A DNA stretch of 64,000 bases from Polyangium sp. 6x1 (GCF_029946515.1 NZ_JARZHH010000055.1:1-64000); one strand, 5' to 3'. Shown: positions 35,853 to 44,670, counted from the stretch's first letter. The notes: a model not told the origin generated them from the sequence alone. Made by a program: numbers and translations.

Positions 35853-37565
35853 CTACTTGCCGCACTTCGACGTGACGACCTGCCGGTAGAACCCGAGCTC
35901 GTCACGCCAGTACTCGCCGTTGAACGGCCACAGAACGTGCTCGTCGTCCGGCTTGACGACGCCGAACACGAGCGCTTCTTCCTTCGTGAGCTGGCCGCTC
36001 ACGACCTCTTGATCGAGCTTGTTTCGCTCGGCAGCCGTGATGTCGATGAGGATCTTCGAGGCGTCGCGGAGGTGCTCGTTGAGCTCGTCGAGGTAACGCT
36101 GGTAGCGCTCCCGCGCGAGCGTGCCGGCGTTGCGCACCGCGAGATCACGCGCGAGCGAGAGCGCGTCCGTGACGTCGCCGCCCACGGGCGACGTGCGGAA
36201 CGCGGCCGGCGCCTTCTTGTAGCGAGCGTCCTCCTCGTCGAGGACGCGCACGTACTCGAGGTTGCGGAGCAGCTGGCGATCCGAGAGCGCGTTCTCGACG
36301 ATCGGCTTGACCGTCGGCGAGAGCGCCGCCTTGCCCGCGCGAACGTCCTTCAAGAAGTCGAAGAACTTCGTCTCCGCGTCCTCACCCTTGAACCGGTTGA
36401 GGATCGCCTCGAGCTCCTTCTTGATCGGCTCGTAGCGCTTCCGCATGCGCGCCACGATCGTCGTCGCATCCTGGTACTGGCAGATCGTGAACGAGATGAC
36501 TGCCTTCAGGATGTCCGCCTCCGGATAGAAGGCGTTCGGGAAGTACGGCGACTCGATCGTGTGCATGTTGCCGAGCGCGTGCGGGTAATCGCCGGCCATG
36601 AAGTACGCCCACGACTGCTCGAAGAGCGCGTCGAGCCAGTACTCGCTGCCGACGTCGACGCGGTTCCAGTACTTGACGGCCGCGCTGAGCTTGTTGCCGT
36701 CGATCTTCGGAACGCTGTTGTCGTCGAGGCGGACCGACGCCGAGTAGTACGTGCGGGCCATCGAGAGGAACGCGAGATCGCGCATGCGGCTCTCGTCCTC
36801 GACGCCCTCCACGCCCTCGTCGAGCGCGCGCACGATCTGCTGGAACGACTTGACCGCGGGCACCGACTTGCGGAGCTGCACGTTCGAGATGCCCGTGAAG
36901 AACTGGGCCTGAACGTAGTACTTGCTCTTCGCGTCGACCTTGCCGAAGAGCTCGATGGCCTCTTCGTAGTTGCGGTTGCGGTACTTGTACCGACCGAGCA
37001 GGTAGTTGAGCTGCCAGTAGAGATCGCGCTGCTGCGGGTTGTTGAACCGCGCGACCTGCTCGCTCTTGTACTTACCGACGCGCTCGATGATGTCCGCAGG
37101 TTCGGGGAGCTGCGTGGCGAGCTTCGACAGCCAGAGCAGCGTCTCGTTGAACTTGAGGTGGTTCGTCTTGTCCGCGATCTCGGAGAAGATCGCGTAGCTC
37201 GCTTGATAGAACTGCAGGCGATAGAGCGCGATCGCGAGGTGGTACTGCGCGATCTGTTTGTTGCCCTCGTCGTCGCCCGTCTCGCCGTCGACGACGCGCT
37301 TCAGGAGGAGCGCGGACTCGCTCCATCGCTCCGCGTCGAACAGCCGCTTCGCTTGCGCCGCTTCCTCGGTCATCTGGCCCGCGGTCACGGGCCCGTCGGC
37401 CTCGTCCTCGAGCTCGATCTCCTTCGGAGCGGCCTTCTTGTCGTTCTTCTTGGCGTCGCCAGCCTTCGCCGGAGCAGCCGCAGCTTTGCCCTGCTGGGCG
37501 AAGGCCGTCGGTGCCACGAGCATGGCCGAAGCAAGAAGACAGAGAGTAGCCAGCCCTTTCCGCAT
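35853..37565 (-). CDS. Exported TPR protein, GltC-like
   Basis: ATG 37565 with AGGA upstream; 570 residues. Signal peptide (MRKGLATLCLLASAMLVAPT, cleavage near AFA-Q), then a Lys/Ala segment with acidic LEDEAD. TPR-like helices follow (AQAKRLFDAERWSESALLLK, LAIALYRLQFYQASYAIFSE, RNRNYEEAIELFGKVDAKSK, FEQSWAYFMAGDYPHALGN). The C-terminus is a coiled region (LDELNEHLRDASKILIDITA) ending in WPFNGEYWRDELGFY, a conserved-looking block before the last Cys. M. xanthus GltC is a periplasmic TPR protein bound to GltA, GltB and GltK; this one fits by size and fold but sits with gltD-like genes rather than with the barrels. First gene of its transcript; promoter at 37754-37783. Confidence 0.85.
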   Translation of the reverse strand: MRKGLATLCLLASAMLVAPTAFAQQGKAAAAPAKAGDAKKNDKKAAPKEIELEDEADGPVTAGQMTEEAAQAKRLFDAERWSESALLLKRVVDGETGDDEGNKQIAQYHLAIALYRLQFYQASYAIFSEIADKTNHLKFNETLLWLSKLATQLPEPADIIERVGKYKSEQVARFNNPQQRDLYWQLNYLLGRYKYRNRNYEEAIELFGKVDAKSKYYVQAQFFTGISNVQLRKSVPAVKSFQQIVRALDEGVEGVEDESRMRDLAFLSMARTYYSASVRLDDNSVPKIDGNKLSAAVKYWNRVDVGSEYWLDALFEQSWAYFMAGDYPHALGNMHTIESPYFPNAFYPEADILKAVISFTICQYQDATTIVARMRKRYEPIKKELEAILNRFKGEDAETKFFDFLKDVRAGKAALSPTVKPIVENALSDRQLLRNLEYVRVLDEEDARYKKAPAAFRTSPVGGDVTDALSLARDLAVRNAGTLARERYQRYLDELNEHLRDASKILIDITAAERNKLDQEVVSGQLTKEEALVFGVVKPDDEHVLWPFNGEYWRDELGFYRQVVTSKCGK

Positions 37566-37753
37566 TCGTCGTTCCTCGTCGTTCGGAGGTTGAGGTCGAT
37601 GAAGGCGACCCGAACCGGCCCAGGTACCGTTCGTCAGCGGCTGGATCCGCAGTGGACGGGGCCCTTCGCAGTCGCAGCTCCCCGCGTTTCGTGACCGGGA
37701 GCAATGACCAAAAACTTCAATGAGAATCAGCGGATACTTGCGTCTGGCCGCGG

Positions 37754-37783
37754 ATGGTAAAATTATGACGGTTGGCTTGTCAA
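37754..37783 (-). promoter_or_regulatory. Sigma-70-type promoter for the GltC-D-E-like unit; 531-bp gap described here
   Basis: Minus strand: TTGACA (complement of 37778-37783), 18 bp, TACCAT (complement of 37754-37759), about 190 bases before the GltC-like ATG. The surrounding 37700-37790 is unusually AT-rich for this window. The rest of the gap (37566-38096) holds the leader of that gene on one side and the region upstream of the Cys-rich lipoprotein on the other. There a TTGACG at 37958 has no convincing -10, so I see no clear plus-strand promoter. Confidence 0.5.
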
Positions 37784-38096
37784 GCGGCGGTTTCCGGGCG
37801 CAGCGCGGTCTACGTGCCGCTTCCGACACCTCTCCAGGGAGTGCCTTGGGGCGCGCCAAGGACTCGACAGGGTCGCGGGTCGATCACCGTCGCGCCCGGA
37901 CCGACACCCCCCATGGACGAAATCCGGCGGCAGTCCGTCGAGTTGTGCATCGAGAGGTTGACGGTCCGTCGCCCCTTCGATTAGCGTCCTCGCTGCTGGC
38001 GCCGTTCGCTGCGTCCTCGACATGGACTCACGGACGACGCATCGCGCTCGCGCGCCCCACATGAGCAGGGCGCCCCGGCCCAAGGAGCACGATCTG

Positions 38097-38753
38097 ATGA
38101 CCCGTTCGATCCTGTCCGGCATGCTTGGTCTGATCAGCGTACTCGCCCTGGGCGGCCTCCCGGTCGCCTGTCAAAGCGGCGGCGTCGGGGATCCCTGCAC
38201 CCCCGAAGACGAGTACAAAACCGACTTCGCCGGCTTCAAAGTGACCGAGGAGAACATCGAGTCGCGCTCCTTCCAGTGCCAGACCCGTATCTGCCTCGTG
38301 AACCACTTCCAGGGCCGCGTGAGCTGCCCTTATGGGCAGACGAAGCCCGGAGCCGGCGGCGCCGCCACGAACGGCTGCCAGGACGCCAACTCCCCCGCAG
38401 AAGACGCCAACAAGGCCTGCTGCGTCCCCGGCACCGACACGGTGATCGAGGCCGAGGTCTGCGGCCAGTGCGCGGCCGACTCGCAGCGTGACGCGGCGCA
38501 AGCCGTGTACTGCTCGTGCCGGTGCGGCGTGGCGGACGGCGAGCCGCCGGATCCGAACTTCAACTTCTGCGAGTGCCCGACCGGCTACTCGTGCGAGCAG
38601 ATCCGCCCCAACGTGGGCCTCGGCGATCCGCTGCTCACCGGCAAGTACTGCATCAAGCAGGACACGAAGTTCGTCACCGAGGGCGCCTGCGGCACTGTCA
38701 AGGGCCACTACAGCTCCCAGTGCAAGGGCGTCGGCGGAGCGAGCGATAGCTGA
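38097..38753 (+). CDS. Cysteine-rich lipoprotein
   Basis: ATG 38097 with AAGGAG 9 bases upstream. Lipoprotein signal MTRSILSGMLGLISVLALGG... ending LPVAC, then about 190 residues carrying some 20 cysteines: DPC, FQCQTRIC, VSC, NGC, KACC, EVCGQC, YCSCRC, NFCECPTGYSC, KYC, GAC and SQC. The spacing (pairs of neighbouring and i+2/i+3 Cys) resembles disulphide-rich, EGF-like modules rather than metal clusters. Probably surface-exposed and oxidised. No family recognised. M. xanthus GltK is an outer-membrane lipoprotein acting with GltA/B/C, but I cannot show that this is its counterpart. Confidence 0.82.
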   Translation: MTRSILSGMLGLISVLALGGLPVACQSGGVGDPCTPEDEYKTDFAGFKVTEENIESRSFQCQTRICLVNHFQGRVSCPYGQTKPGAGGAATNGCQDANSPAEDANKACCVPGTDTVIEAEVCGQCAADSQRDAAQAVYCSCRCGVADGEPPDPNFNFCECPTGYSCEQIRPNVGLGDPLLTGKYCIKQDTKFVTEGACGTVKGHYSSQCKGVGGASDS

Positions 38754-38776
38754 AACGAGCCGCGACGCGCGCGCCC

Positions 38777-39217
38777 GTGACGCGTCCTCCTCGTCCCCCG
38801 CCCGCCTCTCCTGAAGCATTTTCTTCCCCCGACATTCGAGTCATCCAGCCACGCGACGCGCGTCATCGCGCAGGCGCGCGCGCCGAAGACGCGGCCGCGG
38901 ATCACTTCGTCCGCATGGGATGCACGATCCTCGGTCGCAACGTGCGCGTGGGGCGTGCCGAGATCGATCTGCTCGTCCGCGACGGTGCCGTGATCGCGGT
39001 CGTCGAGGTGCGTACACGCGGTCCACGAAGTTACCAGCGCGCGCTCGACAGCATCGACGCGCGAAAGCGCGCGCGCCTTCGTGCTGCGGGACAAACGCTG
39101 TGGACATCGAGGTTTGTCCGCGACGAGAGCATCGAGCGCATGCGCTTCGATGCCGTCGCCGTCGCGTTCACGCCCGACGGCGAGCCGCGCGTCGAGCACA
39201 TCAAAGCAGCGTTCTGA
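38777..39217 (+). CDS. UPF0102 / YraN family protein
   Basis: GTG 38777 is the only early start; the first 30 residues are Pro-rich and variable. The core has the family signature: GARAEDAAADHF, GCTILGRNVRVGRAEIDLL and VIAVVEVRTR, corresponding to the restriction-endonuclease-like fold with E-D-ExK-type residues (here E, D and E-V-R). YraN proteins are small conserved bacterial proteins related to Holliday-junction resolvases; a nuclease role is proposed rather than proved. The lysine of ExK is replaced by Arg here. Located 23 bases after the lipoprotein and closed by a hairpin shared with the convergent gene. Confidence 0.85.
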   Translation: MTRPPRPPPASPEAFSSPDIRVIQPRDARHRAGARAEDAAADHFVRMGCTILGRNVRVGRAEIDLLVRDGAVIAVVEVRTRGPRSYQRALDSIDARKRARLRAAGQTLWTSRFVRDESIERMRFDAVAVAFTPDGEPRVEHIKAAF

Positions 39218-39233
39218 TCGGAGTGTGTGAAGC

Positions 39234-39271
39234 GCGGCGTCGCGTGATCCAAGACATCACGTCGACGCCGC
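39234..39271. terminator. Hairpin between convergent genes
   Basis: GCGGCGTCG-CGTGAT (39234-39248) pairs with ATCACG-T-CGACGCCGC (39256-39271), a 15-bp stem with a single bulged base, between stops at 39217 and 39285. No T run on either side, so it may act as a bidirectional but inefficient terminator. Confidence 0.5.
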
Positions 39272-39284
39272 GAGGGGTGGGACG

Positions 39285-40115
39285 TCAGCCGTCGATCTGC
39301 GCCTGCATCTCGGCGCGCAGCTTCTTCAACATGGCCACGCCGTCGCTCGAGGCGTCCGCCTCCATGCGCGCGATCGCGGCGTCGATCTGCTCGATCTCGC
39401 GCGTCTTCTGCGCGCGGAGGTTGCCGAGCATCTGCTCGAACGACTCGAAGAAGTCCTGCATCTCGTCGCCCTTGCGCAGGCGCTCGCGCAGGGCGAGTTG
39501 CCCCTCGCCGACGCGGCCAAACATGCGCTTCATCTTGAAGACGGGCCCCGCGACCTTGTGCGTGACGACGATCCCTGCGACCCAGATGCACGCGACGAGG
39601 AAGCCGAGCGCGAGCACGAGGCCGAGAATCAAGTTGCGCTGCTGCTCTTCCACCGCGGCGGCCTGGCGCTCGAGCTCCGCGGCTTGCAGCTTCAAGGAGT
39701 CCGCGTCCCTCTCGAGGCTCGCTTGCTCGTCCTTGAGCTTCGCGGCGTCGTTCTCCGCGTCCTTGTTGAACTGCTTCGCGAGCTCGGGCGAATCCTCGTA
39801 CGCCCTCGCGATGTTCATCTTCACGAGCTCGTCGTTCTTCTTCCGCTCGGCGAGCGCGAGCTGACCGCGCTTGACGGTCTCCTGTCCTTGCGTGACGAGC
39901 GCTTTCTGCTGCACGACGGCCTGCCGGCTCTGATCGATCAGCTTGTTGCTCGTCCACCAGAGGACCACGCCGAGGAGGAGGGAGACGACGAGCGCGATGG
40001 CCGCGAGAAAACCCGCGTATTTGAGCTGAAAGCGCTTGTCGAGGAGGAAGTTGCGGATGCGGCGCTGCTGGCGGCCGCTCGTGGCGGCGGGCGGGGTGAC
40101 AGAAGCCTCGCTCAT
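39285..40115 (-). CDS. Two-span membrane protein with HAMP-like domain and no output domain
   Basis: 276 residues. Span 1 about 33-55 (YAGFLAAIALVVSLLLGVVL), then about 105 residues of predicted coiled coil outside the membrane (KDEQASLERDADSLKLQAAE), span 2 about 160-182 (LILGLVLALGFLVACIWVAG). Then a HAMP-like stretch: VTHKVAGPVFKMKRMFGRV and GDEMQDFFESFEQML, with the conserved Pro and a Gly-Asp-Glu. The protein ends in a short helix and carries neither kinase nor methyl-accepting domain. It may relay a signal to a separate partner or act structurally. Unnamed. It runs in the same direction as the HEAT gene 90 bases upstream. Confidence 0.82.
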   Translation of the reverse strand: MSEASVTPPAATSGRQQRRIRNFLLDKRFQLKYAGFLAAIALVVSLLLGVVLWWTSNKLIDQSRQAVVQQKALVTQGQETVKRGQLALAERKKNDELVKMNIARAYEDSPELAKQFNKDAENDAAKLKDEQASLERDADSLKLQAAELERQAAAVEEQQRNLILGLVLALGFLVACIWVAGIVVTHKVAGPVFKMKRMFGRVGEGQLALRERLRKGDEMQDFFESFEQMLGNLRAQKTREIEQIDAAIARMEADASSDGVAMLKKLRAEMQAQIDG

Positions 40116-40205
40116 CGGGGACCTTGCGCGTCTCTTGCCATGGCGCGTGGTGGTTGCCCAAGTGAGGTCGCGGCGCGCCGGATCCGCTCCCCCGTCGCTG
40201 CGATA

Positions 40206-41012
40206 TCACATCGACGCGACGATCTTCGCGAAGCTGTCGATGGCGTTCTCCACGCACATCTTCATGAGCACGTTTTCGCTCTGCACGTCGGTCTTGGGCG
40301 TGTCCGATTGCGTGAGCTTCGGCGAGAACTCGCCCTGCAGCGCTTTGCCCGGATACGTCCACATGCTGACGCGCACGATCTGCGTGAGGTTTCCATTCTC
40401 GTAGACCGCCGGTTCGACGCTGGCGATGAGATAGAAGCCCTTCAACTTTTTGGAGTTGACGACCTTGCCGCCTTGTGCAGCGGTCTCGCCCTTCGGCGCC
40501 ACGGCATAACCGGCCTTGCCGAGGAGCTTCGTCTGCATCGCCGCGCGAACGATCGTCTCGACCTCGGCCGCGGGTCGCTTCGTCTTGTTCGAGATCTCGA
40601 TCGCCACGTAGTACTTCGTGTCGGGGCCGGGCGGCGGAGGCGCGGGAACGCCGCCGCCGCTCTTCAGCGTGTCGATCGATTTCTGCATCTGCGTCTTCGT
40701 CGAGGCGCCCTTCTCGTTCTTGATCGCAGCCTGCAGACACGGCAGGCCCGTGGGCTTGCCGAGCTTGCCGAGCGCGGCGGCGGCGGCGACCTTCACCGAC
40801 TCGTTTCCGTCCGCGAGCGCGTCGCAGAGAGGTTTGACGGCGGCGTCGTCGCCCGACGCGCCGAGCGCGAGCGCTGCCTGCGTTCGCACGCGGAAGTCAT
40901 CGCTCGTCTTGAGCTGCTGGACGAGATAACCGGTGCGAGGATCCGCTCGCACGACCTCGGGGGTCAGCACGAACAACGAGAGGGCCGCGACGACGGGGAC
41001 GCTCTTTCGCAT
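40206..41012 (-). CDS. Exported HEAT-repeat protein
   Basis: ATG 41012 with GGAG upstream; 268 residues. Signal peptide (MRKSVPVVAALSLFVLTPEV). HEAT/PBS-lyase-type repeats follow at about 30-110: FRVRTQAALALGASGDDAAV, LCDALADGNESVKVAAAAAL. A Pro-rich linker leads to a C-terminal alpha/beta domain of about 140 residues (YYVAIEISNKTKRPAAEVET, KLKGFYLIASVEPAVYENGN, MCVENAIDSFAKIVAS) found in exported myxobacterial proteins but unnamed to me. HEAT repeats suggest a protein-binding role in the periplasm. Confidence 0.82.
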   Translation of the reverse strand: MRKSVPVVAALSLFVLTPEVVRADPRTGYLVQQLKTSDDFRVRTQAALALGASGDDAAVKPLCDALADGNESVKVAAAAALGKLGKPTGLPCLQAAIKNEKGASTKTQMQKSIDTLKSGGGVPAPPPPGPDTKYYVAIEISNKTKRPAAEVETIVRAAMQTKLLGKAGYAVAPKGETAAQGGKVVNSKKLKGFYLIASVEPAVYENGNLTQIVRVSMWTYPGKALQGEFSPKLTQSDTPKTDVQSENVLMKMCVENAIDSFAKIVASM

Positions 41013-41338
41013 TCGAGCTCCGAAGATACACGAGGTCCGCGTGCGAATGGAGCGCGCTTCCGCCGGGTCGGAGGTCGTGGAGTTCTCGAACACGCGATCA
41101 CCCGTCTTCTTCATCCTGCACCTCACCCGTACCTCGACGCAGAGCGGCACGACTCGCTCTGCTTCGCCCAGTAAGACCCGGTGTAACCTCGGCCCTCCGA
41201 GATCCGCCGCCGCTGCCGCGCGCGGAGGAACCGTGAGGACTTGGACGTGCCTCGCCCGAGCTCGCTTCAACGCGGGGGCAGACCATGACATCGGCGGAAG
41301 CGCTGGTCGCGCGGGGCGTTCCCGCATATAGGAAGGGG
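41013..41338. other. 326-bp divergent intergenic region
   Basis: It separates the HEAT gene (leftwards) from the Ig-like gene (rightwards). I see no hairpin with a T run and no good pair of -35/-10 hexamers. The alternative start of the rightward gene (ATG 41285) would take up the last 54 bases. Confidence 0.5.
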
Positions 41339-43132
41339 ATGTCCCGCAGCCGAGGTGCCAAGGCGAGAGCCTCGTCGCGCCTGCTGTGCACGCTCGTCGC
41401 CTTGCTCCTCCTGCTCGTCTCGACGCCCGTCACGGCGCAGACACGAGGATCCGGAAGCGGAATTCGCATCCAGGTGCGAGGCGGCGCGCAGATCAGCGCA
41501 GCCGCAACGGTCGAGCCGTCCGGCACGATCGTCCGAGGCGAGCTCCTCGACGACGCAGGCGCCGCCGTGGCCGGCGCGACGCTCACCCTCCGCGCGATCA
41601 CGGACGGAGGTGCCGCCGTCAACCTGCCGACGCCCTCGACGTGCGACGCGACGGCGCGAAGGTCGCGCCGCTCCGTTCGCCTGATCGGCACGGACGCCTA
41701 CGAGGTGCAGACCGACGATCGCGGAGCGTTCTGCGTGCGCGCCGGCGCGCCGATCGGTCAGGCGTCGATCAAGCTCCGCTTCGATGGCGACGAGCTGCGC
41801 GATCCTGCCGAGAGCGTGGTTCGCCTCGACGCGGCCGACGCGCCGCTCGCGCGCACGATCCTCCGATTCGAACCCGCGCCCGACGTGATCGATCTGGATC
41901 GCGAGAACGTCCTGCTCACCGGATCGCTGCGCGTCGATCGCAGCGGCTCATCGCGATCCAGCGTCGCGCGGCGCGAGGGGCTTTCGATCCGACTCGAGGA
42001 CGAGCGTGGCGAGCGCATCGCCGAGGGGCAGACGGGCGGCGACGGGCGTGTGCGCTTCGAGATCCCGAGCGCGTCGTTCCCCGGTCCCGGATCGGGCGAG
42101 CTGCGCCTGCGCTTCGATGGAACGCCGACGCTCGCGAAGGCGACGACCACGCAGCCGATCGTGAGGCGCGCCGAGGTGCGTCTCGCGCTCGCGCACCCCG
42201 TCGACGCAGGCGATCCCGAGGACGGCGTCGGCGTCGACGTGGATGTGACGACGTCGCGAGGCCCGGTGACAGGCGGCGTGGTCGAGGCGCTGCGCGGCAG
42301 CGAGAGCGTAGGCGCGGGCGCGGTGCAGGAAGGCAAGGCGCACGTCATCGCTTCGTTCGCGCTCGAGCGCGCGGGCGTCGTGCCGTTGACGCTGCGGTAC
42401 GTGCCCGCCGCGCCCTTCTACAAGGCCGGGGCGAACCTCCAGGTCGACGTGCACGTCAAGGGGCCTGGCATCGCGCGGCAGATCTTGATCGCGATCGTGG
42501 TACTCGCGGTGACCGCGTGGATCGTCTTCGGTTGGCGGCGCGCACCCATGCCCCCGAAGAAGGACGAGGACGACGAAGCGCATCCCGTGCCCTCGGGACG
42601 CGCGGGCGTCGAGGTCGTGCGAGCGTCGGCCGGACAGGGTGGTTATCGTGGCTCGGTGCTCGACGCGCACGAGGGAACCCCGATCGCAGGCGCGCGGCTC
42701 GCCGTGGTGGCGCCCGCGTTCCAGGGCGATGGCGTCGTCGCGCGCGCGATCGCCGACGAACGTGGAACCTTCATGCTGGATGTGCCCTATCGCAGCGATG
42801 CGCGCCTCGTGATCGAAGCGGACGAGCACAGCCGGTACGAGCAGGCGCTCCCCCAGCCGGGCGTGTTGCGCGTTGCCCTGATCACGCGCCGCCGCACGCT
42901 GCTCGAGCGGCTCGTGAAGTGGGCGCGCCGCACCGGAGCGCCTTTCGACATGCAACCCGAGCCGACCCCCGGACACGTACGGCGGGCGGCTTTCCGCGCG
43001 AACAACGCGGAAATCGAGTCCTGGGCGCGAGCCCTCGAGCAAGCCGCCTACGGCCCCTCCGTCGTCGACGAGGGGGTCGAGGTCTCGCTCCTCAACGACG
43101 AACCCCGGGGCGGCCGAAAGCCCGCGGCATGA
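41339..43132 (+). CDS. Exported, membrane-anchored protein with Ig-like repeats and a carboxypeptidase-regulatory-like domain
   Basis: Start ATG 41339 gives a normal signal peptide (RLLCTLVALLLLLVSTPVTA). ATG 41285 is possible, because its GGGGG sits at a better distance than the GGAAGG that nearly touches 41339; I keep 41339 on the signal-peptide length. About 370 exported residues form Ig-like beta repeats (GTIVRGELLDDAGAAVAGAT, SIKLRFDGDELRDPAESVVR). One membrane span about 382-404 (ILIAIVVLAVTAWIVFGWRR) follows. The C-terminal 180 residues contain GSVLDAHEGTPIAGARLAVV, a carboxypeptidase-regulatory-like fold, and would lie in the cytoplasm if the first part is periplasmic. Function unknown. 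Confidence 0.78.
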   Translation: MSRSRGAKARASSRLLCTLVALLLLLVSTPVTAQTRGSGSGIRIQVRGGAQISAAATVEPSGTIVRGELLDDAGAAVAGATLTLRAITDGGAAVNLPTPSTCDATARRSRRSVRLIGTDAYEVQTDDRGAFCVRAGAPIGQASIKLRFDGDELRDPAESVVRLDAADAPLARTILRFEPAPDVIDLDRENVLLTGSLRVDRSGSSRSSVARREGLSIRLEDERGERIAEGQTGGDGRVRFEIPSASFPGPGSGELRLRFDGTPTLAKATTTQPIVRRAEVRLALAHPVDAGDPEDGVGVDVDVTTSRGPVTGGVVEALRGSESVGAGAVQEGKAHVIASFALERAGVVPLTLRYVPAAPFYKAGANLQVDVHVKGPGIARQILIAIVVLAVTAWIVFGWRRAPMPPKKDEDDEAHPVPSGRAGVEVVRASAGQGGYRGSVLDAHEGTPIAGARLAVVAPAFQGDGVVARAIADERGTFMLDVPYRSDARLVIEADEHSRYEQALPQPGVLRVALITRRRTLLERLVKWARRTGAPFDMQPEPTPGHVRRAAFRANNAEIESWARALEQAAYGPSVVDEGVEVSLLNDEPRGGRKPAA

Positions 43133-43195
43133 CGTGAACCGCCCCCCGAACTCCTACCCGTACGCTCCTTTGCCCTCGCGCGCCGAGCACACACG

Positions 43196-43223
43196 TTGAC
43201 GTACGGGTACCGTCCCATATAGT
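43196..43223 (+). promoter_or_regulatory. Sigma-70-type promoter of ftsY
   Basis: TTGACG (43196-43201), 16 bp, TATAGT (43218-43223), about 37 bases before the GTG at 43261. An 8-bp inverted repeat, ACCCGTAC (43156-43163) and GTACGGGT (43201-43208), flanks the -35 and could be an operator, or chance. Confidence 0.6.
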
Positions 43224-43260
43224 CGCGAACCAGTTCGCGGACCGCTGGAGAACGCACATC

Positions 43261-44670
43261 GTGGACCCCCTCTACATCGCTATCGGTCTCGTGGTCGTGG
43301 CGCTGGCCGTCTACTTCCTGTTCATCAGGAAGCCGGAAGCGCCCAAGAAGCTCGAGACGCCGCCGGAGCCGAAGAAGCTCGCGGAGAAAAAGGCGCCCGA
43401 GCGTGAAGAGTCGGTGAAGGCCGCGGGGAAACCCGCGAAGGAGGAGCCGAAGCAGGCTGCTCCCGTGAAGGCCAAGCCGGCCGAAGAGGCCAAGGAGGCC
43501 AAGAAGAAGGAGGAGAAGCCGGTCGCCGAGCCTGCGCCGGCCGCCGTGGAGAAGCAGCCCGAGCCCGCGACCGTCGCGAAGCAGCCCGAGGCCAAGCAGC
43601 CCGAGGCCGCGCCCGTGCAAGCTCCCACGCCGGTGGCCGAGCCTGCGCCGAAGCCCGCGGAGGCGGAGGCGATCAAGCGCGTGGCGATCGCGACGCGCGA
43701 GCTTCCCGCGCCGTCGGCTCCGCGCAAGAAGGATGTCGAGGGGCTGCGCCGCGGCCTCACGAAGGCGCGCGAGACCGAGGGCTTCTTCGGTCGCTTGAAG
43801 GCGCTCTTCGTCGGTCGCAGCGAGGTCGATCCCGGGCTCGTCGATCAGATCGAGGAGGTGCTTCTCACCTCCGACGTCGGCGTGAAGACGACCGAGTCGC
43901 TGCTCGAAGAGATCCGCGCGGGCATCAAGGACAAGAAGCTCGTCAAGGACGAGCAGGTCTGGGATGCCTTGCGTCGCCGTGCGCGTGAGCTCCTCGGTGG
44001 GAGCGGCGGTGGCATCAAGTTCCCCGCGCGTCCCACGGTCGTGATGTTCGTGGGCGTCAACGGCGCGGGCAAGACGACGACGATCGGCAAGCTCGCGACC
44101 AAGCTCAAGGCCGAGGGCAGGACCGTCGTGCTCGCCGCGGGCGACACGTTCCGCGCGGCCGCGGTGCAGCAGCTCGTCGTGTGGGGCAAGCGCGTCGGCT
44201 GCGAGGTCGTGAGCGGCAAGGATGGCGCGAACCCGGGCGCGGTCATCTACGACGCGATCCAGAAGGCCGCGGAGATCGGCGCCGACGTCGTGCTCGCCGA
44301 CACGGCGGGTCGCTTGCACACGAAGACGAACCTGATGGACGAGCTCAAGAAGGTCGCGCGCACGATCGACAAGGCGCTGCCCGGAGCTCCGCACGAGACG
44401 CTCCTCGTGCTCGACGCGACGAACGGGCAGAACGCGCTGCAGCAGGCTGCGATGTTCAAGGAGGCGCTGCCGCTCTCGGGCATCGTACTGACGAAGCTCG
44501 ACGGCACGGCGAAGGGCGGCGTCGTGCTCGGCATCTGCGCGGAGCACGCGCTCCCGGTGCGTTACATCGGCATCGGCGAGCGTCCCGACGAGCTGCGTGA
44601 CTTCAACGGCGAAGAGTTTGTCGAAGCGCTGCTCGGTCAAGCAGACGAGTCAACGGACGCGGCGGCGTGA
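43261..44670 (+). CDS. ftsY: Signal recognition particle receptor FtsY with N-terminal membrane anchor
   Basis: GTG 43261; 469 residues. Residues 4-24 are a membrane span (YIAIGLVVVALAVYFLFI), an anchor seen in some FtsY proteins. Then about 125 residues of Lys/Glu/Pro/Ala-rich low complexity take the place of the acidic A domain. The NG domain begins near 160 (FGRLKALFVGRSEVDPGLVD). G1 GVNGAGKTTT is at 265-274, with DTFRAAA following; DTAGR at 347-351 and TKLDG at 411-415 complete the SRP GTPase set. FtsY binds Ffh and delivers ribosomes making membrane proteins to SecYEG. Its promoter is immediately upstream; downstream lie the barrel genes, with a separate promoter. Confidence 0.96.
   Translation: MDPLYIAIGLVVVALAVYFLFIRKPEAPKKLETPPEPKKLAEKKAPEREESVKAAGKPAKEEPKQAAPVKAKPAEEAKEAKKKEEKPVAEPAPAAVEKQPEPATVAKQPEAKQPEAAPVQAPTPVAEPAPKPAEAEAIKRVAIATRELPAPSAPRKKDVEGLRRGLTKARETEGFFGRLKALFVGRSEVDPGLVDQIEEVLLTSDVGVKTTESLLEEIRAGIKDKKLVKDEQVWDALRRRARELLGGSGGGIKFPARPTVVMFVGVNGAGKTTTIGKLATKLKAEGRTVVLAAGDTFRAAAVQQLVVWGKRVGCEVVSGKDGANPGAVIYDAIQKAAEIGADVVLADTAGRLHTKTNLMDELKKVARTIDKALPGAPHETLLVLDATNGQNALQQAAMFKEALPLSGIVLTKLDGTAKGGVVLGICAEHALPVRYIGIGERPDELRDFNGEEFVEALLGQADESTDAAA

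Noticed and set aside
41285-41338. Start of the Ig-like gene at ATG 41285
   Set aside because: It would give an 18-residue extension before an otherwise normal signal peptide; not excluded, because its Shine-Dalgarno spacing is better.
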